A stretch of DNA of 64,000 bases, taken from the NCBI RefSeq assembly GCF_900187365.1, contig NZ_FYDG01000001.1:868001-932000 (forward strand), in the 5' to 3' direction. Below the pieces are notes generated by a model. It saw nothing but the letters and a program-made list of their open reading frames with translations, was not told the DNA's origin and did not search any database. Shown in pieces: positions 28,960 to 37,812 of this stretch (position 1 is the stretch's first letter; each line of letters opens with the position of its first letter). This DNA is from Rhodoblastus acidophilus (GTDB lineage Bacteria; Pseudomonadota; Alphaproteobacteria; Rhizobiales; Beijerinckiaceae). The position numbers were made by a program, and so were the translations under genes.

Positions 28960-29320
28960 GCGCCCTCCCGCAAAGCCGTTGAAATCAAGCTTGAGTTTGG
29001 CGCATTGGCGGCGCGGCGGCAACGGCCGCCGCCGCTTGAGCGTCGGCGCTAAAACTGATTCGTGCCGGTTCCGGTCCCGGTCTGGTCGCAAAATCCCGTT
29101 TCGGGCCGGACGCGCCGTGATGCGCGAGAGGATTTGTTCATCTTTGTCATGGGCTTAAGCGGGAGCGCCGATTCGCGCGCGTTTTGTTCCCGTCCTGATC
29201 CCGCGCTCCCGGAATGGCGCCCTCGCCGCATCGGCCCCGGTCATGTTCCGTTAACCCTGGCCCGGCGCTTGCAACGCCGCGCCGCGCACCCCATGTCCCG
29301 GGCGTGGCGGAGGCAGACAA
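28960..29320. other. Intergenic region upstream of selO
   Basis: About 360 bases shared by the divergent small membrane protein gene and selO. It contains a sigma-54-like element at 29258-29273 (separate entry) and several short purine-poor repeats such as the ccggttccggtcccggtc run near 29065. No gene-like frame is seen. Confidence 0.5.
29258..29273 (+). promoter_or_regulatory. Sigma-54-type promoter candidate for selO
   Basis: TGGCCCG-GCGC-TTGCA matches the -24/-12 consensus TGGCACG-N4-TTGCW at all positions but one (C for A), with invariant GG and GC in correct spacing. A start site would fall about 11-12 bases downstream, leaving a leader of about 37 bases to the selO ATG. No bound-activator site was identified. 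Confidence 0.4.
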
Positions 29321-30793
29321 ATGGGCGCGGAAATTCCGTTTCGTGAAAGCTTTTACCTCGAGCTTCCCGGAGATTTCTACAAACCCGCCGCCCCCTCGCC
29401 CGCGCCCAGCCCGCGCTGGGTCGCCTTCAACGCCGCCCTGGCGCGGGAGCTGGGCATGGCGGAGGACGCCGTTGCCCCGGACCTGCTGAACCTGCTCTCG
29501 GGCGGCGCGCCCGCCAACGGCCGCGGCAATATCGCGCTGGCCTATTCCGGCCATCAGTTCGGCGTGTGGAACCCGCTGATGGGCGACGGCCGCGCCGCGA
29601 TCGTCGGCGAAATCGCCGCGCCCGACGGTCGCGTTTACGACATTCATCTCAAGGGGTCGGGACCGACGCCCTTCGCGCGGCGCGGCGACGGGCGCGCCAC
29701 GCTCTCGGCCATGCTGCGCGAATATATCGTGTCGGAAGCGATGGCCGGCCTCGGCATCCCCACCACCCGGTCTCTGGCGGTGGTGGCGACCGGCGCGCCG
29801 GTGTTCCGCGACGGCGCGCGCCCCGGCGCGGTTCTGACCCGCGTGGCGCGCAGCCACATTCGCGTCGGCACGTTCCAATACGCCGCCGGCCGCGATGGCG
29901 CGGAGGACCAGGGGCCGATCCGCGTCCGCGCCCTCGCCGACGCTGCCATCAGGCGCCACGACCCCGAACTGGCGCAGGCGGAAAACCCCTATCTCGCCTT
30001 TTACCGCGCCGTGGTCGCGCGGCAGGCGCGGCTGATCGCGCAATGGATGCTGGTCGGCTTCATCCATGGGGTGATGAACAGCGACAATATGGCGGTGTCG
30101 GGCGAGACGATTGATTTCGGCCCCTGCGCCTTCATGGATTCCTTCAACATGCGGCAGGTCTATTCCTCGATCGACGCCGCCGGCCGCTACGCCTACAACC
30201 GCCAGCCCTCCATCGCGCAATGGAATCTCGCGCGTCTCGCCGAAACCCTTCTGCCGCTGTTCGACGCCGACGCGGCGCGGGCGCTGCGCCTCGCTCAGGA
30301 AGCGCTCGAAACCTTCCAGCCGCTCTATGCGGAGGCGCTGGGCATGGGGCTGGAGCGCAAGCTCGGCCTGCGCGCCGGCGCCCCCGACAATGAGGACATT
30401 TTCGCCCTGTTGTGGAAAGCGCTGGGCGCGAGCAAGGCCGATTTCACCAATTTCTTCCTTCACCTGACCGGTATCGCGGAGGGAAAAGCCGAAGCCGACG
30501 GCCTAGCGCCCGACGAGGAAACCAAAGCATTTTTGGCCGCGTGGCGCGCCGCGCTGGACAAAAACGACCGTGACGCCGCGTTGGCGGCGATGCGCGCCGC
30601 CAATCCAAAGATCATCGCCCGCAACCATCGGGTCGAGGAGGCGCTGGCCGCGGCGAATGAAGACGAAATGGCCCCGTTCGAACGGCTCTGCGCGGCGCTG
30701 AAACACCCGTTCGACCTCGCGCCCGAGCACGCGGACCTGCAGACGCCGCCCCGGCCCGAGCAAGTCGTCCACGAGACTTTCTGTGGCACATGA
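29321..30793 (+). CDS. selO: Protein adenylyltransferase SelO (YdiU family), Cys form
   Basis: Pseudokinase that transfers AMP to Ser/Thr/Tyr of target proteins, linked to redox stress. The 490 residues begin in the conserved SFYLELPGDFY region and contain YSGHQFGVWNPLMGDGRA, the nucleotide-binding Lys in HLKGSGPTPFARRGDGR (about residue 110), HIRVGTFQYAA, the metal site NSDNM plus DFGPCAFMD (about 265), and end in FCGT, where the cysteine occupies the place of selenocysteine in eukaryotic SelO. GGAGG supports the ATG. It stands alone with a possible sigma-54 promoter. Confidence 0.93.
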   Translation: MGAEIPFRESFYLELPGDFYKPAAPSPAPSPRWVAFNAALARELGMAEDAVAPDLLNLLSGGAPANGRGNIALAYSGHQFGVWNPLMGDGRAAIVGEIAAPDGRVYDIHLKGSGPTPFARRGDGRATLSAMLREYIVSEAMAGLGIPTTRSLAVVATGAPVFRDGARPGAVLTRVARSHIRVGTFQYAAGRDGAEDQGPIRVRALADAAIRRHDPELAQAENPYLAFYRAVVARQARLIAQWMLVGFIHGVMNSDNMAVSGETIDFGPCAFMDSFNMRQVYSSIDAAGRYAYNRQPSIAQWNLARLAETLLPLFDADAARALRLAQEALETFQPLYAEALGMGLERKLGLRAGAPDNEDIFALLWKALGASKADFTNFFLHLTGIAEGKAEADGLAPDEETKAFLAAWRAALDKNDRDAALAAMRAANPKIIARNHRVEEALAAANEDEMAPFERLCAALKHPFDLAPEHADLQTPPRPEQVVHETFCGT

Positions 30794-30935
30794 AGGTTAG
30801 CGGACGAAAATCAACAGCTTAGTCTGAGCCGCTCCGGGCAATGGAGTAGAAAATTAACCTTTTTTTCATCTATCGCGCGCAAAACTTCAGGCTAATCTAA
30901 CGGCGTGCGCCGCCGTCAGCCTGTGAGCCGAGGCG

Positions 30936-31292
30936 ATGAAATTTCGCGAATTCGAACATGATGTTCTCCCGCGCATCCTGATCCCGCTGCTGGGCGGGCT
31001 GTTTGTTTTGACCGCGCTGCACCACGGCGCGCGCGCCGCCCCGACCGGCAAAGGCGCCAACAGCTTCATCGTCAGCGCCGCCGACGGCTACGGCGTCAAC
31101 GACTGCATCAAAAACGGCGCGGAATGCGCCAAGATCGTCGCCGACGCGTGGTGCGAGGCGCATGGGAGCGGCGTCGCCAAAACGTTCGGCCGGGCGGAGG
31201 ACATCACCGGCGCGATCCGCAACACCGCCGTCCGCGAGACGCCGGCGCAGGTGATCAGCGAGGACGACGTCTTCATCAGCTGCGGCGACTAA
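30936..31292 (+). CDS. Small exported or membrane-anchored protein, unknown function
   Basis: 118 residues: an N-terminal hydrophobic stretch (LPRILIPLLGGLFVLTALHHGARA) that could be an uncleaved anchor or a signal peptide, followed by a 80-residue periplasmic part with four cysteines (DCIKNGAEC, WCEAHG, SCGD). Similar small Cys proteins are common in Hyphomicrobiales; I cannot name a family. GAGG lies just ahead of the ATG. It is convergent with the Liv-type binding protein gene, 16 bases away. Confidence 0.6.
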   Translation: MKFREFEHDVLPRILIPLLGGLFVLTALHHGARAAPTGKGANSFIVSAADGYGVNDCIKNGAECAKIVADAWCEAHGSGVAKTFGRAEDITGAIRNTAVRETPAQVISEDDVFISCGD

Positions 31293-31308
31293 GCCTGCGC
31301 AGACGCGC

Positions 31309-32799
31309 CTATTCGAGGTCGATCGGGCGGAAACGCCCGGAATCGTCGAGTTGCGTGCCCCAGACCTTGTGAACGGCCTGGTGCTCGCTGGCGCTGTAAT
31401 TGACCGTCGGCCCCAGGCCGAGATCGAGGCCGCGAATGGATTCGAGGCCGGCGACAACCTTGTCGGAATCCGGCGCCGCTCCCGCCTTCTTCAAGCCGTC
31501 GATCAGCACTTTGGCGCTGATATACGCCTCGAACGACACGTAATCCGCGTGTTCCAGCGGGAAATACCTGGCCAGCGCCGCCTTGTACTCCAGCGCGATG
31601 GACGAATGACCGTCGGGGTCGGGCACGACCTGGGTGACGACCACGCCCTTGATGTAGCGCGCCCCGAGCAGTTTGAGTTCGTCCGCGAATGTGTTGCTGC
31701 CCACGGCCGACACATTGGTCAGGATCACGTCCGGGAAGGCCTCCCGCGCCTTTTCCACGAATTTGGCGGCGGCGCGATAGGTGGCGACCATGATCACCGC
31801 CCTGATATGCCCCGCGTTTCCCTTTCCCTTGGCTTTCTGGCGCTTGCGAATTTCGTCAATCGCCGCGCCGACGTCGATGGTGTTGCGCTCGTAGCGCAGA
31901 TGCAGCAGCGGCTCGGGCGAGCCCATCGCACGCATCGCCTTTTCCGCGCCGGCGAAGCCCGCTTCGCCAAAAGCGTCGTCCTGGGCGAAAACGGCGATGT
32001 CCGACGGGTCGATCCGCCGAACCTTGACCAGATAGCGCGCGGCGGCCTCGGTCTCCTCCGCATAGCTGGCGCGGAAATTGAAGACATAGCGATCCGGCGG
32101 CTGCTGCCGCAACAGGCCCGCGCCGGAAAAGGCGCCGAAGAAGATCAGCTTGCGTTCGAGCACGTAGGGCAGGATCGATTCCGAAGTCGCGGAGCCGAAA
32201 TTGCACAGGAAGCCGAAGACTTTGTCCTTATCGACCAGCGCCTTGGCGATGTCGGGCGTGCGGCGCGGATCGTAACCGTCGTCGGCGGCGACGATGCGCA
32301 GCGGACGGCCGTTGACGCCGCCGGCTTCATTGGCGACATCGAAGGCGGTTTCGGCGCCGAGCTTCAGTTCGGAGCCGAACTCCTTGTTGGCCCCGCTGAG
32401 GGGTACGATCATGCCGAAACGCAGATCCGCCGCGCCCGCCGCTTCGCGCAGGCCGCCATAAGCGGGCGCCGTGTCCGCGCGGGGCGGGCCAGCCGGCGCC
32501 TGGGCGCCGCCAGCCTGCGCCTGGACGTCGCCGGCCGCTCTCAAGCCCTCCGAGAGTTTTCGCAGCGCGGCCCGGCAGGCCTCGGGCTGATCCGCGCAAG
32601 GATCGGAGGCGGCGGGCGCGGGCCGACCCGGCAAGGGCCTGGCGGGGGACAGCGGCGCCGCCCCGGGAATAACGAACGCGCTCTGCGCCCTCGCCTCGAC
32701 GGCCGGGATCGCCAAGGCCGCGACGAACCCGGCGATCGCACACAGGAATTTTGGCGCGCGCGCACGCGCGCGTCTTGGCCCGCCTTGACGTATGGGCAT
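31309..32799 (-). CDS. ABC-transporter substrate-binding protein, Leu/Ile/Val (LivJ) type
   Basis: A 496-residue periplasmic binding protein of the Peripla_BP_6 type. After a basic N-terminus and signal (cleavage near EARA), a Pro/Ala-rich linker of about 90 residues precedes the domain, which begins RFGMIVPLSGANKEFGSELKLGAETAFDVANEAGGVNGRPLRIVAADDGYDP. The linker is longer than usual. There is no liv permease or ATPase nearby; orphan proteins of this type are often sensors or serve remote transporters, so the ligand is unknown. AGGGAG precedes the ATG. Confidence 0.85.
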   Translation of the reverse strand: MPIRQGGPRRARARAPKFLCAIAGFVAALAIPAVEARAQSAFVIPGAAPLSPARPLPGRPAPAASDPCADQPEACRAALRKLSEGLRAAGDVQAQAGGAQAPAGPPRADTAPAYGGLREAAGAADLRFGMIVPLSGANKEFGSELKLGAETAFDVANEAGGVNGRPLRIVAADDGYDPRRTPDIAKALVDKDKVFGFLCNFGSATSESILPYVLERKLIFFGAFSGAGLLRQQPPDRYVFNFRASYAEETEAAARYLVKVRRIDPSDIAVFAQDDAFGEAGFAGAEKAMRAMGSPEPLLHLRYERNTIDVGAAIDEIRKRQKAKGKGNAGHIRAVIMVATYRAAAKFVEKAREAFPDVILTNVSAVGSNTFADELKLLGARYIKGVVVTQVVPDPDGHSSIALEYKAALARYFPLEHADYVSFEAYISAKVLIDGLKKAGAAPDSDKVVAGLESIRGLDLGLGPTVNYSASEHQAVHKVWGTQLDDSGRFRPIDLE

Positions 32800-32884
32800 G
32801 CTTACTCCCTGATTTTGCTGAAGTTTTTGTGATGAAACTAAAAAGTTAACAGATCGTCAACCTTTTTAGATCCGAACGCGAATC

Positions 32885-32915
32885 AAAAAAAAACGCGCGA
32901 GTGGAAGCTCGCGCG
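32885..32915 (-). terminator. Intrinsic terminator after creA
   Basis: Read on the minus strand, a perfect 8-bp GC stem (arms 32908-32915 and 32894-32901, six-base loop) is followed by nine Ts (complement of the A-run 32885-32893). It begins 33 bases after the creA stop. Confidence 0.9.
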
Positions 32916-32947
32916 CTCGCATCAGCAGATTATGCGGGAGTTCGGCG

Positions 32948-33469
32948 TCAGTCCGAGATCGACTCGCCGCATTTCGGCGCAACATCGCCGCCCCAGGGCT
33001 GGATCGGCACGGTCGAGGTCGAGTTCTGCGGCGACCCCTCGATCAGCTTGTCGGAATAGGCCATGTAAACCAGCGTGTTGCGCTTGGGATCGCAGCCGCG
33101 CACGATCTGCATGCGCTTGAACAGCAGCGAGCGGCCCTCCCGGAACACCACATCGCCCTGCTTGGTCTTTTCCTTGAAGGCGATCGGGCCATATTGGCGG
33201 CAGGCGAGCGACACTTCGGACCGCTCCTCCGCCACCCCGAACATGCCGGCGACGCCACCCTTTTCCGGCACGGTGTAATAGCAGGCGACCCCGCTGACGA
33301 TGGGATCGTCGATGGCGTAGGTCGCAAGCTTGTCATTCGGCGTCAACAGCTTGAACACGGTCGACTTACGAAAGATCAGGTCAGGGCCGCCATCGGCGGC
33401 GCGCGCGGCGGCGGAAAGCCCAGTCAGGGCCACGGCGCAGATCAGCAATTTTGCAAGAACAGGTTTCAT
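32948..33469 (-). CDS. creA: CreA family protein
   Basis: A 173-residue exported protein of the CreA family (PF05981): signal peptide MKPVLAKLLICAVALTGLSAAARA, then IDDPIVSGVACYYT, AEERSEVSLACRQYGPIAF, REGRSLLFKRMQIVRGCDPKRNTLVYMAYSDKLIEGSPQNSTSTVPI, the usual blocks. The biochemical role is not known. The ATG at 33469 was preferred to the one at 33490, as it starts a proper signal peptide. A T-tract terminator follows; it is therefore monocistronic. Confidence 0.9.
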   Translation of the reverse strand: MKPVLAKLLICAVALTGLSAAARAADGGPDLIFRKSTVFKLLTPNDKLATYAIDDPIVSGVACYYTVPEKGGVAGMFGVAEERSEVSLACRQYGPIAFKEKTKQGDVVFREGRSLLFKRMQIVRGCDPKRNTLVYMAYSDKLIEGSPQNSTSTVPIQPWGGDVAPKCGESISD

Positions 33470-33815
33470 TTCAGGCGCTCCCAAAAGCACCGCTTATATG
33501 AGGCGCAATCGTCGCAATTTGAAGCCCCCCGCTTCACGTCGCCGTTCCGCTCGGTCATTTCCCTCCGCGCGCGCCCGCGACGGCGGCGCGCCGCTCAAGC
33601 ATTCGCGCGGCCTTTTGTGCCAATTCTTCTAAATTTCTAACGTGTTTCCAGTTTACGCATTTACAACGCCGTCAACAACGCCTCCACCTCAAGTAGAAAT
33701 AATCGACGATTGCGCGCATGAATAGCGCTCGGCAACCGCGCACCGGCTCGTCTTGTGGGGTTGGCGCGATGTTTCCGGCGGCCGGCGGCCGTCTATTCAG
33801 ACCGTGGAGCCCAAT
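33470..33815. other. Intergenic region between creA and the flagellin gene
   Basis: About 345 bases containing both divergent promoters. The AT-richer core 33620-33670 (tctaaatttctaacgtg ...) probably holds the flagellin promoter, but I cannot identify a sigma-28 or sigma-54 match. The frame open ahead of the flagellin ATG does not encode flagellin-like residues. Confidence 0.5.
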
Positions 33816-34709
33816 ATGTATGTTTCCTGGAGCCCCTCATCGGCTCAAGCCACGAGCAATGCGTCGAGCGCGCAAACGTCGTTGCAGAAGACGCAGCAGC
33901 AGATTTCGACCGGCAAGTCGATCAACGACGCCAGCGACAATGCGGCGCTCTGGGACATGGCGACGTCCAACTATTCCCAATCCGGCGCCGTGTCGGCGGT
34001 GATGACCAGCCAGCAGGGCATGACCCTGCCGCTGGCCGCGACCAGCCAATCGGCTGTCGGCGGCATCGCCAACACCTTGAACGCCATGCGCAACAATCTG
34101 ATCGCGCTGCAAGGCGGCGGCGATCAGAACGCCATCCTGCAATCGTTGCAGGCGCAGGGCAAGGCGCTCAGTTCCTCGGTGTCGCAGGCTGGCCTCAACG
34201 GCGTCAATTTGCTCGACGGTTCGACCGGCGCCCAGGGCGACAACTTCCTCGTCAGCTACGGCGAATATGACCAGGGCGGGCAAACCGCCAGCGTCAACGT
34301 CGCCGCCGGCAATCTGGTCAATAGCGCGGGAACCGGAACGTTCCAAGCCGCCAAGGCCTCCGGTTCGGGCGCGGCCACCGATCTGACCGCCCTCACCGCC
34401 AACGACCTCAGCCCCGGCAATATCGCGCAGACCCTGGCCAATCTGAACGCGGCGCAGGATCAACTGCAAAGCGTGGCCGGCAATGTCGGCGCGTTCAATA
34501 ATCTGGTCGGCCAGGCCTACAACACCAACGCCACGAGCCAGATTGACCTCGCCAACGCCACCGCCGGCGTCGACAATGCCGATATGGCGGAGGAATCGAC
34601 CCAGATGAGCGCCCAGAACGTGCAGCAGCAACTGGCTGTTATGGCGCAGGGCATCGCCAACCGCTCCAGCGCCAATGTGCTGAAGCTGTTCCAGCAGAAC
34701 GCGGCCTGA
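33816..34709 (+). CDS. Flagellin (short alphaproteobacterial type)
   Basis: Structural filament protein. The 297 residues have the terminal coiled-coil domains only slightly separated: the N-terminal SLQKTQQQISTGKSINDASDNAALWDMATSN (the D0/D1 signature) and C-terminal ESTQMSAQNVQQQLAVMAQGIANRSSANVLKLFQ. The middle is a short Gly/Ala/Asn-rich region, so the variable D2/D3 domains are minimal. GGAG precedes the ATG at 33816. Unusually, no hook, ring, motor or export gene is adjacent in this window; the flagellar regulon must be elsewhere. Confidence 0.9.
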   Translation: MYVSWSPSSAQATSNASSAQTSLQKTQQQISTGKSINDASDNAALWDMATSNYSQSGAVSAVMTSQQGMTLPLAATSQSAVGGIANTLNAMRNNLIALQGGGDQNAILQSLQAQGKALSSSVSQAGLNGVNLLDGSTGAQGDNFLVSYGEYDQGGQTASVNVAAGNLVNSAGTGTFQAAKASGSGAATDLTALTANDLSPGNIAQTLANLNAAQDQLQSVAGNVGAFNNLVGQAYNTNATSQIDLANATAGVDNADMAEESTQMSAQNVQQQLAVMAQGIANRSSANVLKLFQQNAA

Positions 34710-34715
34710 GGAACG

Positions 34716-34736
34716 CGGCGGCGGATCACGCCGCCG
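34716..34736 (+). terminator. Hairpin after the flagellin gene
   Basis: A perfect 8-bp stem cggcggcg/cgccgccg with a five-base loop (34716-34736), followed by TTTCC, seven bases beyond the flagellin stop. It overlaps the 3' end of the convergent ATPase gene. The short T-run makes it a modest terminator. Confidence 0.5.
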
Positions 34737-36174
34737 TTTCCAGCCCCAGTTCCGGAAAGGCGATGATGCGGCGTTGCTCGAAATCGGTGCGCGCCACGAT
34801 CAACTCGCTCTGCTCCAGCTGGCCCAACATGCGCCGCGCCCGACTGGGCGAGGCGCTGCCGAAAAAGCCGGCGATTTCGGCGTCTTCCGGGCAGGGCTGC
34901 CCTGCGGCCGCCGCGCGGCTGAGATAAAGAAACACGCTCTGCAGGTCGCCCGGCAGCCGCGACGCCAGCTCGATCGCCCGGTCCCAGCCTTCCTCATCCA
35001 CGGCCTCCGGAAAAGCCTGCTTGGCGCGAAAAATCGTCAGGCGGCGGCGGAAGTCCGCGAGATCGGGGGCGCCCGGACCAAGGCGCCGGATGCGGCAGCG
35101 CAGCTGGAAATCGCGGTGCAGCGTCTCCGCCGCCTGTTGCGCGGCTTTCGCCTCGCCGACGATCTGGCCAATAATCTCTTCAATCGCCGCCTCGCGCTCC
35201 TGGGCGGTCAATTCCGGCGGCGGGGCCGCGACAATATCGGGCGGCGGCGCCTCGATCTGCGTGAAAATCTCCTGCAAACGCTCGGGCTTCGGCGCGTTTC
35301 TCACGCGCGGCGGCGGCGGCTCGCCGGGCGCGAGGATCAGGTTCTGCAAGGCTTCGGCCTCGTGCGCCTCCGGCAACGGCAGCAGTTTCGGCGCGGCGCC
35401 GCGATCCGCCGTCTCGACCGCGCCGACCTTCACCCGCAGCGGACGCCGTGAAATCGCCGGCCCCAGTCCGATGAAGGAGCCGCGCTCCAGATCCCTGAAA
35501 CTCTCGGCCTGCCGCCGCTCCATGCCGAGCAGATCGGCGGCGCGGGCCATGTCGATATCCAGAAAGGTGCGGCCCATCAGGAAGTTGGAGGCTTCCGCCG
35601 CCACGTTCTTGGCCAGCTTGGCGAGGCGCTGGGTGGCGATCACCCCCGCCAGGCCGCGCTTGCGGCCGCGGCACATCAGATTGGTCATGGCGCCGAGGCT
35701 CATCCGGCGCGCTTCGTCCGACCCGTCCGACGCCACGCCGGGCGCGAACAATTGCGCCTCGTCCACGACGACCAGGGCCGGGTACCACAGCGCGCGGTCG
35801 GCGTCGAACAGGGCGTTGAGGAAGGTCGCGGCGGCGCGGAGCTGCGCGTCCACCTCCAACTCTTCCAGATTGAGCACCACGGAGACGCGATGGGCGCGCA
35901 CCCGCGCGCCGATGACGGCGAGATCGCGCTCGCATTCGGCGGCGTCGAGCGCGAGATGGCCGTAGCGCGCCGCCAGCGACACGAAATCGCCCTCGGGATC
36001 GATGACGATCTGCTGCACCAGCCCGGCGCTCTGCTCCAGCAGGCGGCGGAGAAGGTGCGACTTGCCCGAGCCGGAATTGCCCTGCACCAGCAGGCGCGTG
36101 GCGAGCAATTCCTCAAGATCGATCTGCGCCGGCGCGCCCAATTGGGCGGCGCCGATGTCGATGGAACGCCCCAT
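34726..36174 (-). CDS. HerA/FtsK-like ATPase (DUF87 type)
   Basis: A 482-residue P-loop ATPase of the HerA-like helicase/translocase group. Walker A is GNSGSGKS at 32-39, Walker B VVVDEAQLF near 140, then GRKRGLAGVIATQRLAKLAKNV (sensor-like). A Pro-rich linker near residues 275-320 leads to a C-terminal region with helices (REAAIEEIIGQIVGEAKAAQQAAETLHRDFQ) and a possible wHTH at the end. The start is at 36174 (MGRSIDIG); the frame extends to 36249. Substrate DNA and partner are unknown; no NurA nuclease is adjacent. Confidence 0.78.
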   Translation of the reverse strand: MGRSIDIGAAQLGAPAQIDLEELLATRLLVQGNSGSGKSHLLRRLLEQSAGLVQQIVIDPEGDFVSLAARYGHLALDAAECERDLAVIGARVRAHRVSVVLNLEELEVDAQLRAAATFLNALFDADRALWYPALVVVDEAQLFAPGVASDGSDEARRMSLGAMTNLMCRGRKRGLAGVIATQRLAKLAKNVAAEASNFLMGRTFLDIDMARAADLLGMERRQAESFRDLERGSFIGLGPAISRRPLRVKVGAVETADRGAAPKLLPLPEAHEAEALQNLILAPGEPPPPRVRNAPKPERLQEIFTQIEAPPPDIVAAPPPELTAQEREAAIEEIIGQIVGEAKAAQQAAETLHRDFQLRCRIRRLGPGAPDLADFRRRLTIFRAKQAFPEAVDEEGWDRAIELASRLPGDLQSVFLYLSRAAAAGQPCPEDAEIAGFFGSASPSRARRMLGQLEQSELIVARTDFEQRRIIAFPELGLETAA

Positions 36175-36269
36175 CCGTATCCCGTAAAAGCTGCGCGTGA
36201 GACGGCGTTGATAGCATTTTTCCGCGCCCGTCCAAGGCCATTCGCGCAACCATGCACAGGAAATGGAGT

Positions 36270-37634
36270 CTAGCCCGGCTCCTGCGGCGTTTCGGCCAGC
36301 CGCGTCAGCGTGTGGCGGCGGGCGCGAATCCAGTCGCGGGTCTGCTCATAGGCGAGCCGGAACACGTCGAGCCCCTCGGGACTGAGCGTCTTGTTGCGCA
36401 GCGCCATCAGCACCTCGTGCAGGATCTGGTCGAGGCTGGCGTCGGCGGCCTCGAGATCCGCGAGGGTTTCGGCATTGCGGCCTTGCGCGGCGATCTCCAG
36501 CACATGCTGCGTCAGGTCGCCGGCCGAGCGCGACGACACCCGCGTCCAGCGGCCGAACAGCCAGACCATGAACGAGCCGACCATGCCCGCCACCGGCGCG
36601 CCGAGATAGAAATAATCGCCATAGAGATCGATGAAGCTCTTTTCCTCGTCGTCGACATATTGCGCCGCGCCGGGATGGGCGAGCAGCGGCGCGTTCTTGT
36701 CGGTGTCGGGCGGGGAGATGGCGTCGGCGAATTCGCCGGGCAGAGCCAGATCGCCCTTGTTTTCCAGGATGAGCCGGGTCAGTTCGGCGGCGATGGCGTC
36801 GCGCAGACTTCCGCGCGTCACCAGACGCGTCTCCAGCGAGAGTGTGGACAGATCCGCGCCCGGCAACAGCGGGGCGCCCGAAAACAGCCCCTTCTCCACC
36901 GTCTCCTCGGCCAATCCCCGGATTTTCCGGACGAGCACCGGCGCTTCCGGCGCATCGGCGAAAATAACGTTGTTCTCGCGCGTCACACCGCGCAGCAGGT
37001 CGCCCTGCAGCAATTTCGACTGCGGCACGACGGCGAATATGACATTGGCGGCGCCGGCGCGGAACGCCTTCTCCACCCCCTCCCCGTCCGGCGGAACAAT
37101 CACGCGGCGGTCGGCCTGCGGCAGGCCATAGGCGGCGAGAATGGCGCGCAGCAAGGCTTCGTCGGCCGCCTTGGGCCGGGCCAGGATCAGCTTGCGGTTG
37201 CGCAGCGCGGCGCCCGTCTCCGGCGCCTTGCCGCGATGGGCGATCAGGATGACGATGTCTTTTTCGAGAATGGCGAGGGCGCGGGCGGAGGCCGGCAATT
37301 TCGCATCGCTGCGGGCGGCGAGGAGATCGCATTCGTGGCGCTCGAAGGCGGCCGGGGCGTCCGGCGCCGGCGTGACGACGACGCGGACGCGTTGGGTGTG
37401 GGCGGCCAGGACCGGCTGCAGCCGCTCGGCGAAGCGTTCGTCCGCCCCGCCGCGCGCGACGCAGAATTTCAATGTCTTGACCTGATCGACCCACAGGCGC
37501 CCCGCCTTGATCGCCAGCGTGGCCGACAGCAGCGTCAGCGCGAACAGGGCCAGGCCGAGCAGAACGCGCCAGACCAGCGCGACGCGCTTGCGCGGCGCGG
37601 GCTTCCACGCCGACGGCTGCGCATATGTCTCCAT
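36270..37634 (-). CDS. TAXI-family protein anchored in the membrane (orphan solute-binding protein)
   Basis: 454 residues. A membrane segment near 20-42 (VALVWRVLLGLALFALTLLSATLAI) leads into a periplasmic TAXI solute-receptor-like domain (LKFCVARGGADERFAERLQPVLAAHTQRVRV ... ELTRLILENKGDLAL). A second hydrophobic segment near 347-367 (LGAPVAGMVGSFMVWLFGRW) is followed by an ~85-residue cytosolic helical tail. Normal TAXI proteins are free periplasmic receptors for TRAP permeases; none is present here. The arrangement recalls a receptor that signals across the membrane. A very strong GGAGGTGAGG precedes the ATG. Confidence 0.75.
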   Translation of the reverse strand: METYAQPSAWKPAPRKRVALVWRVLLGLALFALTLLSATLAIKAGRLWVDQVKTLKFCVARGGADERFAERLQPVLAAHTQRVRVVVTPAPDAPAAFERHECDLLAARSDAKLPASARALAILEKDIVILIAHRGKAPETGAALRNRKLILARPKAADEALLRAILAAYGLPQADRRVIVPPDGEGVEKAFRAGAANVIFAVVPQSKLLQGDLLRGVTRENNVIFADAPEAPVLVRKIRGLAEETVEKGLFSGAPLLPGADLSTLSLETRLVTRGSLRDAIAAELTRLILENKGDLALPGEFADAISPPDTDKNAPLLAHPGAAQYVDDEEKSFIDLYGDYFYLGAPVAGMVGSFMVWLFGRWTRVSSRSAGDLTQHVLEIAAQGRNAETLADLEAADASLDQILHEVLMALRNKTLSPEGLDVFRLAYEQTRDWIRARRHTLTRLAETPQEPG

Positions 37635-37812
37635 GCCTCACCTCCGGGGCGCCGGGGCCTGAATGTCTTGCGCCCGCACGTCTTGGTTTAACCACGATCT
37701 TTTCGGAAAACACTTTCCGTCTTGCAAAGCCGACACATTGGCCTCGCGCCGTCTGTGGTGTATAGGGCCATTTCCCACGGTTTGAACGCGAGACGTCGCG
37801 CGGAGAGAGAAG

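Noticed and set aside
30790..30868. Inverted repeat aaggtta...taacctt followed by Ts after selO
   Set aside because: The arms are about 60 bases apart and only seven bases long, so it is not a convincing terminator.
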